Assembly: GCA_025267735.1 (NCBI GenBank)
Contig: CM046300.1
Location: forward strand, 31,753,322-31,817,321
Direction of reading: 5' to 3'
DNA length: 64,000 nt
From: Mactra quadrangularis
Lineage: Eukaryota > Mollusca > Bivalvia > Venerida > Mactridae
This document shows, one piece after another, positions 29,308 through 43,154 of this stretch. Both the position numbers and the translations under genes were made by a program. How positions within the stretch are numbered: the stretch's first letter is position 1; every line of letters begins with the position of its first letter. The notes below the pieces were generated by a model. It was not told the DNA's origin. It ran no database searches and saw only the letters and a program-made list of their open reading frames with translations.

Positions 29308-30198
29308 TTTGGTGGATCTCGCTACAGCCGGTATATTCGGATACAAAATGTGTTGAATGACTATTTAATTGTGTTTCTTAATGAAGTTTTTGAAATGTTC
29401 ATGCAGATTTAAGAATGTGCGAAAACGTTCTTAAACAGGTTTGATTCTTCGATGCCCAACCAAGTATGAACATTATTTGGTAGCTGTTACAATAAGAAGC
29501 ATTGTTCTCAATAATATAGCTTTGCCAATGTCATTCTCGAACAAAAGTAAATACGTCGTATTTTGTATTACCACAATTTTGTATAACAACAGTTGTATAT
29601 AATTGCACCTGTCTGCCATATGAATAAATAAATGAACGCAATTTAAGATAACACGCAATGTTACATAAATTGGTAACGTCTTGAGTAACAAACTGTCTAT
29701 GATGTTTATCGATATTGTATATCTAAAAACAATTGGTTAATTTTCTGAGTACTCTATATGTGGTAACATTTTTATAAACAACAGTTAATTTGCCACTAAA
29801 TACTTTGAATTGACAAATTGACAAAAACATTCTAATTGTTGAAATGACGTGAGATGATCTTTGTTTGTTCATATGATGTGGTACTCTTGGTATAAATTCA
29901 TATAGATTCAAATAAACGAGGTTATAAGCATACTATATCTGGTTTTCAAATAACTGTTGAATATCTATGCTAATTTTGTCGTCGTGTATTATCATCCTGT
30001 CCAAAGTAGTCTCCAGACAGCCTATGTAATGTTTCATTTTATTAGTTAAACATATAAAAGCTTTTATTAACAGAACATATTTATGATCATGATATTTCCT
30101 TTTAAATGAAATGATATCTTGTTTTACGATATTACCAACATAAAGGTTCAGCTTTTTACAACCAATACGTCTGGCGAAGTATATATAGACGCAATCTT

Positions 30199-30483
30199 AT
30201 TTATTTATTTGAGTTAACGCCGTGTCAACACAATTTAGGTCATTTTAAGGCGTCCAGCGCACCTAACCTAGCTTTCCTGGACCATTGTCTATAACCAGTA
30301 CTAACCTACCCTTCCAGAAGGCCGGAATCTTATCCATATTATCTAATCAATGGAGGAAAATTGACATTGTCTAATTTTCATCGAAGGGTATAAACTCCCC
30401 CGGGTGGGATTCGAACCCGTACCCCTCTCGGGACATGAGATTCCGAATCCCGACGCGCTACCAATTGCGTTATCGACCCACAA
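30199..30483 (-). mobile_element. tRNA-derived SINE, copy 2, with a paralogous empty site
   Basis: On the minus strand, box A-like TAACGCAATTGG is complementary to 30461-30472 and box B GGTTCGAATCC to 30407-30417. The body runs left to the AACGCCGTGTCAACACAA 3'-end domain near 30215-30232. The flanks (ACGTCTGGCGAAG on the left, AAGCAGTCCTTTT on the right) match 24370-24430 (ACGTCTGATGTAG, then AAGCAGTACTTTT), where no SINE is present. The D-arm and acceptor pairing are poor, so this is not a tRNA gene. Confidence 0.8.
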
Positions 30484-33400
30484 ATTAAGCAGTCCTTTTT
30501 AGTTTATGATATATACGTCGATCAAAATCTTTAGTTTGTCTCATTCGACGATTTTTTTATATTAAAACACAATCTGCTATTAAAGCTGGTCTTTCGTGAT
30601 TTGTCCCGTCGTCTTTTGATTATACATATATTTATATTATGAATGTCTTTATCAATCATTTATTGCAATATCGTCATTGATTCAACATTCATGAGTTCAA
30701 TAGTGTTTGCTGATAAAACATCTTTTTGACAATATTTGTTTTCACTTTATCGTGTGTTTTAGGATCACATATATGCAATTGTATGAAAACGACACTTTTA
30801 AATGCATCACATTTGTGTAAAAAGGAATAAACTTAAACGATTTTGACGGCAACATTTATAACGATCAACAACAAATAGCTGAAATGCAAAGTTACAATAG
30901 AAACTTAAATTGTATCTACAGAAACAGAAGACTTTATATAAATATTGAATAGAACAAAGAGATAAAACATTTTTCATAGTTCTTTGACTCATTTTTATTG
31001 TTCCAATAAAAGCCTTGTACCACATAAAAGATGAAGATAATACGTTCACAAAAGATGGGAAAATAATGGTAAAAACTGTAAATTACGTGACTAAAACAAG
31101 TCCGTAAATATCCACAACGCGAAAGATGAGAATGAAAACGACATTTAATGATAAAGTGCGTGATCTACTCGAATAAAGTATTTCCTGATCAAGAAATATC
31201 AAACATGATTTCATCCATTCATACAAACACACAACCCTTTGGTTCAAAATTCAGATAATAATATAATATATCATAGATTTATAATTCATTGTCTTATACA
31301 AAACAATGAATACAATATGTTTAAATTTGTCCACAGCTGTTCATTTCCATTGAATATCTGACAAAATACGCATGCCTAGCAAATGTAAAGATTTAATATC
31401 CCATTACATCTATTATATTTAAAATGTTGTTAAGATATCTGTTCATTAGAATTGCAATAAATTCTTTGAATTTTTTATTGAAACACCCCTTTTCAGTCAG
31501 AAACTCTATAAGCTTTGCATGTTTTCACTAACTATCGCCATGTTTCTATAACATGAATGGAGCATGGAACTTGATTATGCCATGCATTGTTTAACCTAAT
31601 TTGCTTTCAGTATATCAAAACTTAAAACTTGTAAATAATTTACTACCTAAAATAAGGTTATGTATATCATCACGCAAGATATATCACTAAAACGAAAATC
31701 TCGATGGTGCAACCATGCATATTATGACAAAAATATTTGTATAATCTCATGGAATAAGTTGGATTGTAATGAAGAACATTAAATACATGTTTGTGCTATA
31801 TTCTTTGCCGTAATCCCACAATGTTTTTATCACGAATGTGCTATATTTACGTTATAAGCAAAGCAATGATAGGACAATTCGATAATCAAAATTGTACCAC
31901 CGTAATATTATTCTTTTGCATCTAAAATTTATCTTCCACTTTTTCCTGTTATATATTTTGGCATAAAACATTAATAATTGCTAAATGCTGTATAGCGTTC
32001 ACTAATCGATACATTTGTAAAAAAAAGTTAGGATCTCTCATTATGAATCGGAATTAACTCTTAAAAACAAGATTGACAATTACAACTCTTTTAGAAATCT
32101 CTTATAGTTTTAATGACCTGATGTATTTAAAGGTGTATTCCTAGAGTGTTTCTTATTCAAAGAGTGATCCTTGATTTCTCCAATCATTGTGCATTGTAAA
32201 GTGAAAAGCAAGAATGCGGGAGCATTCATTAAAGTGTGATTTTTATCAATATCTAGAATGAACGGTCTGATTAATCGAATTTATACTTTTTTACAATGGT
32301 TGTGATGTTGAAAATAAATAGCACGAAATTCTACGTCAAGAATGACAACGTAATTTGATTACACAAATAACTACTGTGAAAGGTTGCCATTGAATTAATG
32401 AGCTTTATAATTGATCTTATTTTTAAGTCTTGAACTTTTTCAATGTCAGTAAGTTTATGTCATTTTATGTCAATGCGTGACAAATTACATGTAGCTCGTA
32501 ATCCAATAAAAACATTGACACATTCGTATAAAAAGCCATATTTGAAATCAATTTATTTAATCTGTTATTATAAATTGCTAGCTGTTTTACTTTATATTCC
32601 TTACCCAAAGCTGTCTTCACATTTCTACACTTTCATTAATTTAATGACTTCTCTAATCATCAGCTGTCATTAACTCTTTTTAAATAAATACTTTTTGTAG
32701 ACATTAAAGTAGATCCTATTTTTAAACAAAAATTACAAAAATAAAACTTTTTTCTGCACGTTCTGATATCGATAAATGAACATATATATTTAATTTATTA
32801 TTCAAAAACATTTTCGTGAAGTGTGTTGCTTTCTATGTAAAATATATATTCCAACTATTTAATGAATGACAATTGTCATATTAGCAAATATATTCATAGT
32901 TATAATAAGTTAAAACTTGTGTCTAAACATAATTGTATTTCCAAAGTTATTGAGTAGACATTAGCTCTCGTCAAATGATTGATTGTTAAGCATCAATGTA
33001 GAGGATACGGATATAACAAGACCAAATAGAACCTTGATAGAACATTTAATAGTATATATATGATATGTTCAGAAACAATAAAGTGCAAAATAAGATTTAA
33101 CTGTGTTTTACCGTTATTCTGTATTACAAGTGTATATGCATGTTCGTGATAGAATACGTTCAAATACGGGTTTTGTTTTGTGATACCTGTACATGTATAA
33201 TAGTAAAAATTGTTACATTTCTATGGCTATGATTACCATTATTCTCATAATCATAGATGTGGACTGGATGTGGATAGATTGTTTATTACGAACAAATTAT
33301 ACACGACATATGTTTTAATTCAATAAATAATATATAATTGTACCTGTCTGCCATATAAATAAATACAATGTACATGAAAGCGATTTGCGAAAACACACAA

Positions 33401-36400
33401 GGTTATGAAGACATGATATTATTTAACGCAATCTACTTCAGTGACTTCAATCCAAATTCATTTCTAATAAGTATATTTTTGATAGATGTTTTACAATCTG
33501 TATTAGTCAAAGTTAGTTTGCAACTTAGCTCTTAATATTGACAGATGCAATTTGTTGAAATGACGTAAATGGATGTTTGTTTGATCATCTTGTAAAATGT
33601 TTTCTGGTATTAAGTTGTAAAGATTCCTATAAAAGAGATTCATATAGCACATTTGCATATTATATCTGGTATTTCTTTATAAAATCTGTCTCCAGATGAT
33701 ATGTCATTGTATTTACTGTAAAATGGATAAAGAATTTTGTTCAAAGAATATTTCTAATGCTGAAATGACATTTCTTAACAAATATCCGACTAATAAAAAA
33801 TACGCCTGATGATATATACGGAGACATATACATTTATGATACATAAAGTTGGTATACCCTTTGTAGTTTTCTACATGTATATCATACACAACAACCAGAA
33901 TTTCTCATCTACGATTTTATAAGATCAAAGCATTCTGCTGCCAAATCTTGCGTATTGTGATATTTTGTATTGCGGTCTATTGTTAATGTATTTAATTAAC
34001 ATGTGCTAGTTATAACTAAATGCACTATGGTTTATGTAACTATATGATAAAACAGTCAATTAAAGTTTACCTAATATAACGTATTTACTGATTTTATCCA
34101 TTCATAATTCACTGTCTTGTACAAAATGTGTTGTAAATCTATATTTCCACGACAATTTCTAATATGCAGAACAAAAGTTAAATGTACAATGACATTAAAC
34201 GTATACAATATGTAAACATATAACCAATACAGTTCATTTCCATTTAACATCTGACAAAATATTCATTCCTAACAAATGTGAAGATTTAATATCCCATAAC
34301 TTATGACCGTCAATCCAATAATTCAATTCTTGTATTGTTATGTTATATTGTCCATTTCAAGGAACAATTGCATAAGTCCCAATAACAGTATTTAATTATT
34401 TGGCGAATAGTGCTTAAATTGTCTTCAATGATATGGTGAAATGCAATATTAACTTAACATCAGCACGATCATCTACAACATATGGCAACTTACAAAGCTC
34501 AACACAACTCAAGGAAGATGTGCCACACCACCAAATAGTCTCACGACAGTTGTAATTTAGTCATTATCAGTCCCTTGACAGAGTTGTGCAATCTATTGAA
34601 ATAAAGTTTGATTATGTTAATTTACTAATTGTATTATAATTGATATTGGTATACCGTAGTTTGTTGAACCACTTGTCTGAGCGTTTCATATTTGTACAAC
34701 ATAATTAAAATTAGTTTAACAGAATACATATGTAATGAAGCACCTGTGACTAGTTCAGCATCAATCAATGTTTTGATTAGTATTGAAAAACATAAACACT
34801 AGAAAATTATTGCTGAGCACTTTTTTGTATCCTTGACTAAGACAATTTGTACCTTCATAAATTACCGAGTTAAAATCACCGATGTTTTAAAAAATACACA
34901 ATGCACCTCAAGTGGTATCCAAGTGATATAAAAATTCATGGAAATGAAAACGATGATATTTGAGGGTGATACTAAGTACCTCGCTGGATGTGGTATAAAT
35001 TGTCATTATCAGCTAGTCGTTTTACCCAATTCGTACTAATACCTACGGTTGTTTTTTAGTTAAATGGTTTAATCGCAACATTTGTAATGACTTTGATCTA
35101 TTAAAGTTAAGTTAATGGAAATAATAGACGATTCGACAATCACACTAATAAAATCTAATTATTATCTAAAACTATCTCCCAGTAATATAGTTGGACATAA
35201 ATCAGCGATTAAAGCTAAATTCATTTATATCGATCGATACATTTGTAAATGAAGTTTCGGTCTCTTATAAATCAAAATTATTGCTTGAAATAATGATTTG
35301 CAATTTCAATTATTTTAGAAATCTTTTACAGTTTTTATGGATCCCGTGTTATAAGGTATATTAATAAGATGCTTCTTATTTAGAAACAGATTCTTTATTT
35401 CTCCTATTATTTTGAATTGTGATTTGAAATGCAAGAAATTAGGAGTATTTATTAAAGTGAATGGTTGAGCAATATCTAGTATGAACGGTCTGATTAATCG
35501 ATTTATACATTTTTACCATATTCGTCAAATTGAAATTCAAAATAAATAACATGAAATGTCTAATCAAGAATGACAATTTAATTTGATTACACAATTCACT
35601 ATTGGGAAAAGTTGCCATTGAATTAATGAGCTTTTTAATGAATTCAATTGCTTTAAGTCTTGAAATTTTCTTCAATGTCAGTAAATTTCAATGCATGACA
35701 AATTACATGTAACTTGAATACTTATAAAAAACGTTGAAATATTTCCATGAAAAAACACGGTTGAAAACATCTTAATTATACGGATATTATAAATTTCTAT
35801 CTGTTCCATTTTACATTCCCTTCAGAAAAGCTGTGCTTAAATTTCTACATCAACCATAATAAATGCGGTTGCACTTTCATTGCTAGATAGTATCTTACAA
35901 TATCAATTGTTAATTTTTTTTTTAATTTATGCACAGCGGATAGAAAAAAGTTTGTTGAACAGTTATCACAAAATAACATTTTATTCTGTTTGTATTGATA
36001 TTTTTTAATGAAATTAAAAATTTTATTTCTTTTTTTGTTTGATCAAGTAATTCTTTCTTAGTATAATTCTTTTCCAACCACTGAATATATGACAGTTGCC
36101 ATCTACTAGCGAATATTTAACGTTATATTTGTTTAAAAGCTTGTGTCTAGACATCATTGTATTTCTAAAGTCATTGAGTAGACATTGACCCTCACTATAT
36201 GAATGGCTGTCAAGCATGGATGTAGAGCATAGCAATACCAAAACCAAATTTTTACCTTTACGAAATATACATATTAGTATTAAATACATGAGTTTTGTAT
36301 CGTAATGACGTATTTAAAATATTTATGCAGGTTATTATAACAAACTTGTTAAACTTGTCATATTACAAAACGTTCACATATGTTCTTTGTTTTTTGTAGC

Positions 36401-36949
36401 CTGCACAAGTATAACAATAAATAATTCATTTGTTATGACAATACGTAATGTTATTCCCAATATTATAGTTGTGTACATAGTTTATCTAGAACGAAATTAG
36501 ACACGACATATTTTGTATGACCACAATTATGTATAATTGTAACTGTCTGCCATATAAATAAATACATGGACGCGATTTACGATGACACGCGATGTTCTGG
36601 ACACACGATATCGTTAAAATAATTCTTTTGGTGACGTCTTGAGTAACAAACTGTCTAGGGTGTTCATCTTCATTAACATTTGAAAATTGTAATCTGTGTT
36701 TCCTTTGCATATTTTCACAATCTGTAAAAGACAGCGTTAGTCTGCAAATAACTCTTCATATTCACAAATTCAATTTGTTGAAATGACGTGAATGGATCTA
36801 AGTTTGATCAATTGGTGTTGTATCCTCGGTAAAAGTTATACAAATTCAAGGAAATGAGTTTTATATAGCATATTAGCATATTTCATCCGATATTTTTAAG
36901 AAAACTGTTATATATCCTGCAATAATATGCTAATTTTCCGACGTATATA

Positions 36950-36984
36950 TTTCACGGGCAGTCTTCTTCAGACTGCCCGTGAAA
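36950..36984. repeat. Perfect 15-bp hairpin
   Basis: TTTCACGGGCAGTCT at 36950-36964 and its exact reverse complement at 36970-36984 flank a 5-base TCTTC loop. It is GC-richer than the surroundings. The stem is too short for a typical pre-miRNA. It may be the core of a MITE or a chance palindrome. Function unknown. Confidence 0.6.
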
Positions 36985-38942
36985 GCTTTACAATCTTTAT
37001 TGTATTATGAATAAAAACTTTTGTTCAGATTATTTGTATACAGAAATAATATTTCGTGAAAAAAGACGGAATATCCTGTTTTGAGAAGGAGGAGGCTACT
37101 CACAACCAATACATCTTATAATGTATACATTTGCAAAGGATGGATCAATTCAATGTGATTGTATACATATACATGTAGTTAAATCCCCATATACTGTATG
37201 TCTTAATCGTGTTTAGTTTTCTACACAAAATGCAGTCTGTTGACAATGCTTGCCTTTTATAATATTTTTATTGTTGTCTTCTGTTTAAGATTTTCATATA
37301 CTTCCTTATTATTATTCCTTATATGTTATTGATTTTACCTAACAATGTCTTATAGCTATTGTATTTTACATTCATGCCATATAGTGTGTTTTTTAAAATA
37401 ACAATGTTATAACATAGAACTCTGTGAAACCGCGAAATTCATTTCCGGAATGAAGTGATGATCGACTGCAATATTTCAATCCATGATATTTTCGAACAGC
37501 TTAAGTGGCAATGTTATATGCTGGACTGAACATTCAGGCGTCTGCTCATCGTAACATTCAACATTGCTTTGTGTTAACCTTTTTATATACAATTCTTTGA
37601 GTTGTGTATAATACCGTTTTTTTCTACAGCACATGAAATCATCGCCGACCATATAGTTACTTTGTTTCCATGTTATTTCATATCAGCATTTAGGGGCTCT
37701 TAAGAATATACTAATTGTTCCAAAGTCTTAAATCTTTTACAATTTACGTAAGCATTGAAACTTTCGTGTTTTTATACTTGACACAGCTAGTTTTCCCCGT
37801 GCACGACTGTTATCAGAATAAAATCCTCATATGAAGTAACGAGCTTAAGTACTAAAGTTGAGAGATTTTATTTATTCAGGAACATTTTAGTGATTTGGGG
37901 ATTTTGCGTAAGTCATTGTCACAAAGGGATACACATATATATTATAAAGAAAGTTAGATGTTTTAAAATGTTGTCAGTACTTAGTAAGATTATATTATTG
38001 TAACCTATATATTTTAGTAAATGTGGGATTGTTACGATCGTATTGAGCTTTAACTAGATTGTTTATCTTGGAAATGTTTTGATCTATAATTGTATCATAC
38101 AAAACACTATGATGGCATTCAATTTGACATGTGTTTTATTATCAATTGATGGTTTATTTTTTACAACCACATTGGTTTGATCTGCTTTAGAATATATTTT
38201 TGCGAATTTGCGGTTTTTCAAATGAGAATTTTGTTATTAATTGTACATATAGGAACAGACGGCACTATGAGAAAACATAAATAAGAAGAACATAATTAAA
38301 CATTTCCCATAGTTCTTTAAGTCTGTTTTTTGTTCAATATTGTTTCGTAACACGCACATATTAAAGATAATAAGAATACTAGTGGTGGGAGCAAAGATTG
38401 ATCGATCATTACGTGACTCGAAGCATACAAGTAAAAGTTACCAACGCCAAATAACAGGAAGAAAACAACACTACTTGACACATAGCGTGTTATTTCTGTG
38501 TTATAATATTAACTTAACAAGAAATATATTTTGTTCTTATACTAGATAGCTTGCTTCCGCACTTGAACTTGAAAAGCATTTTGATACAAAAATAAAACTA
38601 TTTGTATTTTATTAGTATTTATTAAAAATATATTTTAATAATAACATTTATATAAACATTTTTGTAACCATTTGTATGCTACAAATATCAAAGGAACTGA
38701 CTTTGTTTAAGATAAAATGTAACATCAACTAAACCAAGAGTGATAATACACTACTTTTAATAGTATATATAGTAAACCATGTCTACGGCATTGTCAATCT
38801 GTTAAACGTTTTTTCCAGCTGGCTCGACATTATGATGCGTAATATTTTCATTTATTGTATCTATTCCCATGATACTGTAACAACTCTTGCACGGACACAA
38901 ACAAAATGTATACATTAATTTTTCATTTGTCACTGCTAATCC

Positions 38943-40159
38943 CACAGGGAATTGTCAAGTTACCTCCCTTTGATTTTTCAAACATACCTTTTATATACTT
39001 ATATACAAGGGGTACAACTGCATTTACTTGACCACTTCATCTTGATTTATTATTTTGAGAATCACAAAAAGTTCTGATACCCTAGCGGCACTTTAACGGA
39101 ACGATTAAATTGATTAAACATAACTCTTTGAGCTATGAATATTAAATGTTTCATAGGGCAGACCGTTAATACGATTAAAGTTTCAAAAACATAAAAAACA
39201 GCACAAAAATCTCAACTCGGACAAGTTAGTGCACAGATGAAATCGACATTTCTCGAGGAAAATCGTTTTATTTTCATATTTCAAAATGACATATTTACCC
39301 CAATAAAAGAAAATATGACTGAAAAACAATATTATTGAATAAAAATGTAATAAATATAACTCTCCACCTTGAGAGAAACACTTGCGAGCCATAAAAAGCG
39401 AAATTAACAAACTCTATTCGATAATCAATGTTGTAGCCGGTATCCTTAATTTATTCAAAAAACTGGTAAGAAACTTTTTGATTGGTTCATTTTGTAAACG
39501 AAAATCGCCAAGACTTCCGACTAATTGACTGAATCAAATTTGGAAGATTTCGACTTTTTCGTAGTATTATTGTTGTCTCGTTTGAAAGTAGGAAAAAGCC
39601 CGTACGGTTCGTCGAATCAGAAATTGTTTAACTAATTAGATTATTATGTGTGTAACGTATTAGTGAAAATGGTTGTGAGAATATTTTTTTAAGGTTAAAT
39701 CAGATAAAAAGTGTACATATATTCGTTTTGTTTCATGTCTGGTTATAATTGGCACGATGTTTTGTATTTTTATAACTAGTGAAGCGAGAAACACAATCTA
39801 ACACGGAGTAAATCATGCTTGAATCGACGTAACATTGAAATTTTGTCAATTTTCATTCTGCTCAACTGTGCACTAACTTGTCCGAGTTGAGATTTTTGTA
39901 CTGTTTTGTATGTTTTTGATAATCTAATCGTATTAAAGATCTGCCCTTTGAAACATTTAACATTCATAGTTCGAAGACGTATGTTTAGTCTATTTAATCG
40001 TGTGGTTAAAGTGCTACCAGGGTATCAGTATTTTTTGTGAGCCACAAAATAATAAATCTAGATGAATCGGTCTAGAAAACGCAGTTTTACCCCTTGTATA
40101 TAAGTGTATAAAAGGTATGTTTGAAAAATCAAAGGGAGGTAACTTGACAATTCCCTGTG
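38943..40159. mobile_element. 1,217-bp palindromic transposon with 8-bp target duplication (hAT-like)
   Basis: The ends CACAGGGAATTGTCAAG and reverse complement are flanked by a perfect GCTAATCC duplication at 38935-38942 and 40160-40167. The arms extend about 300 bp each (left to about 39250, right from about 39850). Both contain GGTAACTTGACAATT-type outer text and, further in, the pair AACTCGGACAAGTTAGTGCAC / GTGCACTAACTTGTCCGAGTT (near 39213 and 39870). A central section of about 600 bp separates them and encodes no transposase. The 8-bp duplication and CA...TG ends match the other large palindrome, but the terminal sequences differ. Confidence 0.87.
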
Positions 40160-40167
40160 GCTAATCC

Positions 40168-43150
40168 CTTATGATATGAGAACTCTTGCTATGACAAGCT
40201 ACAATGGTCTGCAACAACCTGTGAACGCTTACTCGCAACCAGTATGTACTTTTATGCATACTAAGAATATGATGCCTGCTACACGACAACATAATACTAA
40301 GAAATCAAATAAATATTTTTCAACTTCTTGTGAAAAAGTTATGACAATGCTTCAAATATAATGGCAATGTGATAAGTCTTAATGCAATGATATTTCAGAC
40401 CACCAAGCGTAATGTCATTTCGAATCTATGATCTAGAGTTTGATTGAAAGCAGCTCTTTGAACTGTTCCCGGCCTTAATATGTTAACGCATACTGAATTC
40501 ATTAAGTCCCTCTGTTCATTAAAATATAAATTTTATGGTAATACACGGTTGTCTTTGTCTCATAATGCAATTTAAAGACCTCTTAGGGAGTAAAAACTAT
40601 TAAATAATTCAAAAGAAAAGTTTCATAAGTTCTTACGTCAAAGGTGTAAGCATGAAACTGCTAGAAAAGACATATTCATATGAAACGAAAAGAACCAAGA
40701 AGCGGGTATGATCTATGCAAAGAAAAAAAAACGTTGAATGTGCCTGATTGATTGATAAAATAATTTCATCTTGGATTGATTTCATGAATAATATAGTAAT
40801 CTTTATGTATGTCCAGACAATTTATACAATACCAATTACAAAAAAGAATTGTTGTAACCCATTTGTGTATCGAGGTGTTATTATTGTATATACATGATAA
40901 AATGTTATAACATGCTCAAGTTCTGTATATACTAGTAATATACTTAAAGGTACAATAAGTGATTGTAAACATGACATAGCATTTTTTTGAGGTCTACAAA
41001 AATGAAAATAATTATGTAAGACGTGTCACTGTAACTTTTCTTATTCGAGAAAATAATTTATGCCAGTAAACTAGATTATACTCAGATTACAATGTTTTAT
41101 TCAAAAGGTTTGTCTTCTAAGAAAAACAAATGTTGACTTGGTAATCTTTTCTAAGAAAGAATTAGGTTTTTTTGTGAGTTTGTGTAACTTAACGCCTTGA
41201 CTTTACTTTGAAATTCAAAGAATATCTGCCTTCACAGATAAAGCAGACAAAAATGGAAGTAGAGTTAGGAAACAAATCTTGAAAACAATGACAGTTTTCT
41301 GTCACATAAGATCGGATTTTACCTCTTACCAATTAAGTATTGTAATATTTATAAGATTAGATTACAATCACATGATGTATGAGGCTGTCAAATACTATTC
41401 TGAATGATATTTCACACACAACATGTTATGTATTATATCGTATTATTATGTAAAATGGCACATCTAGGTTTGTATGCCTAATTTTACTTCAGTGTGGAAC
41501 TCTTTGATCTAAATTGAAGGTTTTAATAAAATAATATGAAACATCATCGAATGTTTTGTTAGAAGCAAATTAGATCTTATTAAGATAAAATGATTTACAA
41601 AGTGACATGATTTCAATATTGATGAATTGTATCCATCATTATTTCCATTGCTTAGATATATAATGTGGCAGAAAAAGTAGCAATTTTACGAATGAAAACA
41701 TCTATCACCAATTAATGAAAAATAATTTGAGGATTCCCACATCATTTTTTTTAAATCAACGTTTAAAACTGGTACAAATTTAATTCCTGTGAAAATTGAT
41801 AAGGGAACTTTTACCCAATGTAAATATCATTTTCATGTTAACAATGTGTCTAATTGATAATTAAACTGTACTTCTTAAGTTCGTTTCATAAATAGTAATG
41901 ATAAAATGATATTGTTTGACATAAGACTTTGTTTTTAAGGTGTACACTTTGATACCAAAGTATTGGTACAATAAAAAAGTTCAATATTTCAACTAACTGT
42001 ACCCCATGAGTAAGAAAAAAACTCAAATTTGTACGTTATAACTTATCTACTTTTTGTGTCATTATAGGGTATGTACAGTTCGTATAAGCATTTATTCTGA
42101 TGCATTTTCCTCAATAAGCTTAGTAAAGACAATTAAGATACGAAATACGGAGAGAGTAGTTTGTCTGCACGTTTCTGATAATGTTATCATATCATTATAG
42201 ATATAAAGTCAGTTGCCAATAAATCTTATATTATTACATGCCATTCATCTCTTTGTATGTATAGAACCATATATACAATTGAAAATTCCAATCACGCACT
42301 TGGCAAAGAATATCAAGATACATTAGTTTCCAACGATATGGAAAAGATAGTTAGTTATGTCTTAACCAACACAGACTGCAAATTGTGATATACGAGACAG
42401 TTTACTTAACAAATAACAACTGGATGTAATATATAACCTATCCGAAGACGTCAAGGAACTATCATTTGTGATAATTGCCTTCTAGGAGATTCTCTAATGA
42501 ACTTGTCAATTTCGTTTCATTATCTCACATTGTTACTGTCGTATAGAGAATTATTCTTGACTAATCATTGATGAACTGGGTAAAAAACAATTTGCTGTAT
42601 TGAAAGGTGCAATAAATAAGAATCAAGGCACACTATAATTGTTTCCTACGCCTATTAATATTCATAGATAAAATTTGTCTTTATTTGACTTTCAGCTTTA
42701 GCCAGGATTACTATTTGCGTGTCTATAAGAGATAAATTTCAATATACAACAGTTATGTATTCAATGAAACGGTATGTCAACCACCTTTGTGTGTGATCAT
42801 TTCATATAAATATAGTCTGACATTAGAGTGATTTATCAAGTATACTGTCTGACATCCGAATACAAATTTATTAGCCATGGAATGGTGATTTGTATGTGGT
42901 TTTTGGCCTTATACACGGACAGAAAAATATATAAATATGTTAGCCGTCTTTAAGAGACAATAAATTGTAATTTAATATATGTTTTACAGCTTGATGGAAG
43001 TGATAAAGCCCCTGTTTCTTGATAATTTAAACCATTGTACGGTATATATGTCTTCCGATTGACCGGTGTAGTAAAAGCTTGCAGAGAAAAATCTAAACTA
43101 AATGTTGTCTGGTACCCAGTTGTACATTGACATTGACAAATAACAGTACG
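40168..43150. other. Intron 1: nothing specific
   Basis: AT-rich intronic sequence without coding, RNA or clear mobile signals. Confidence 0.5.
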
Positions 43151-43154
43151 TCAG

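Larger units (their letters stand above)
19400..38600. repeat. Degenerate tandem segmental array inside intron 1
   Basis: Several landmarks recur in the same orientation and order. GATTGACAATTACAA-like text is near 21303, 22938, 26113, 28217, 32070 and (weak) 35290. TTGTTGAAATGAC-like text is near 22316, 24030, 29836, 33550 and 36776. GTCTGCCATATAAATAAAT-like text is near 29608, 33345 and 36547. CATCTGACAAAATA is near 31355 and 34247, and TTTACTACCTAAAA-like text is near 20122 and 31640. Spacing between neighbouring copies is mostly about 3.2-3.8 kb, with shorter and longer intervals where units were lost or added. This implies at least six decayed units. No unit contains a recognisable coding region. 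Boundaries are approximate. Confidence 0.72.

Noticed and set aside
30400..30480. tRNA gene on the minus strand
   Set aside because: Same reasoning: tRNA-like head of a SINE, with a paralogous site lacking the insertion.
36950..36984. Rho-independent terminator
   Set aside because: This is eukaryotic intronic DNA and no U-tract follows the stem.
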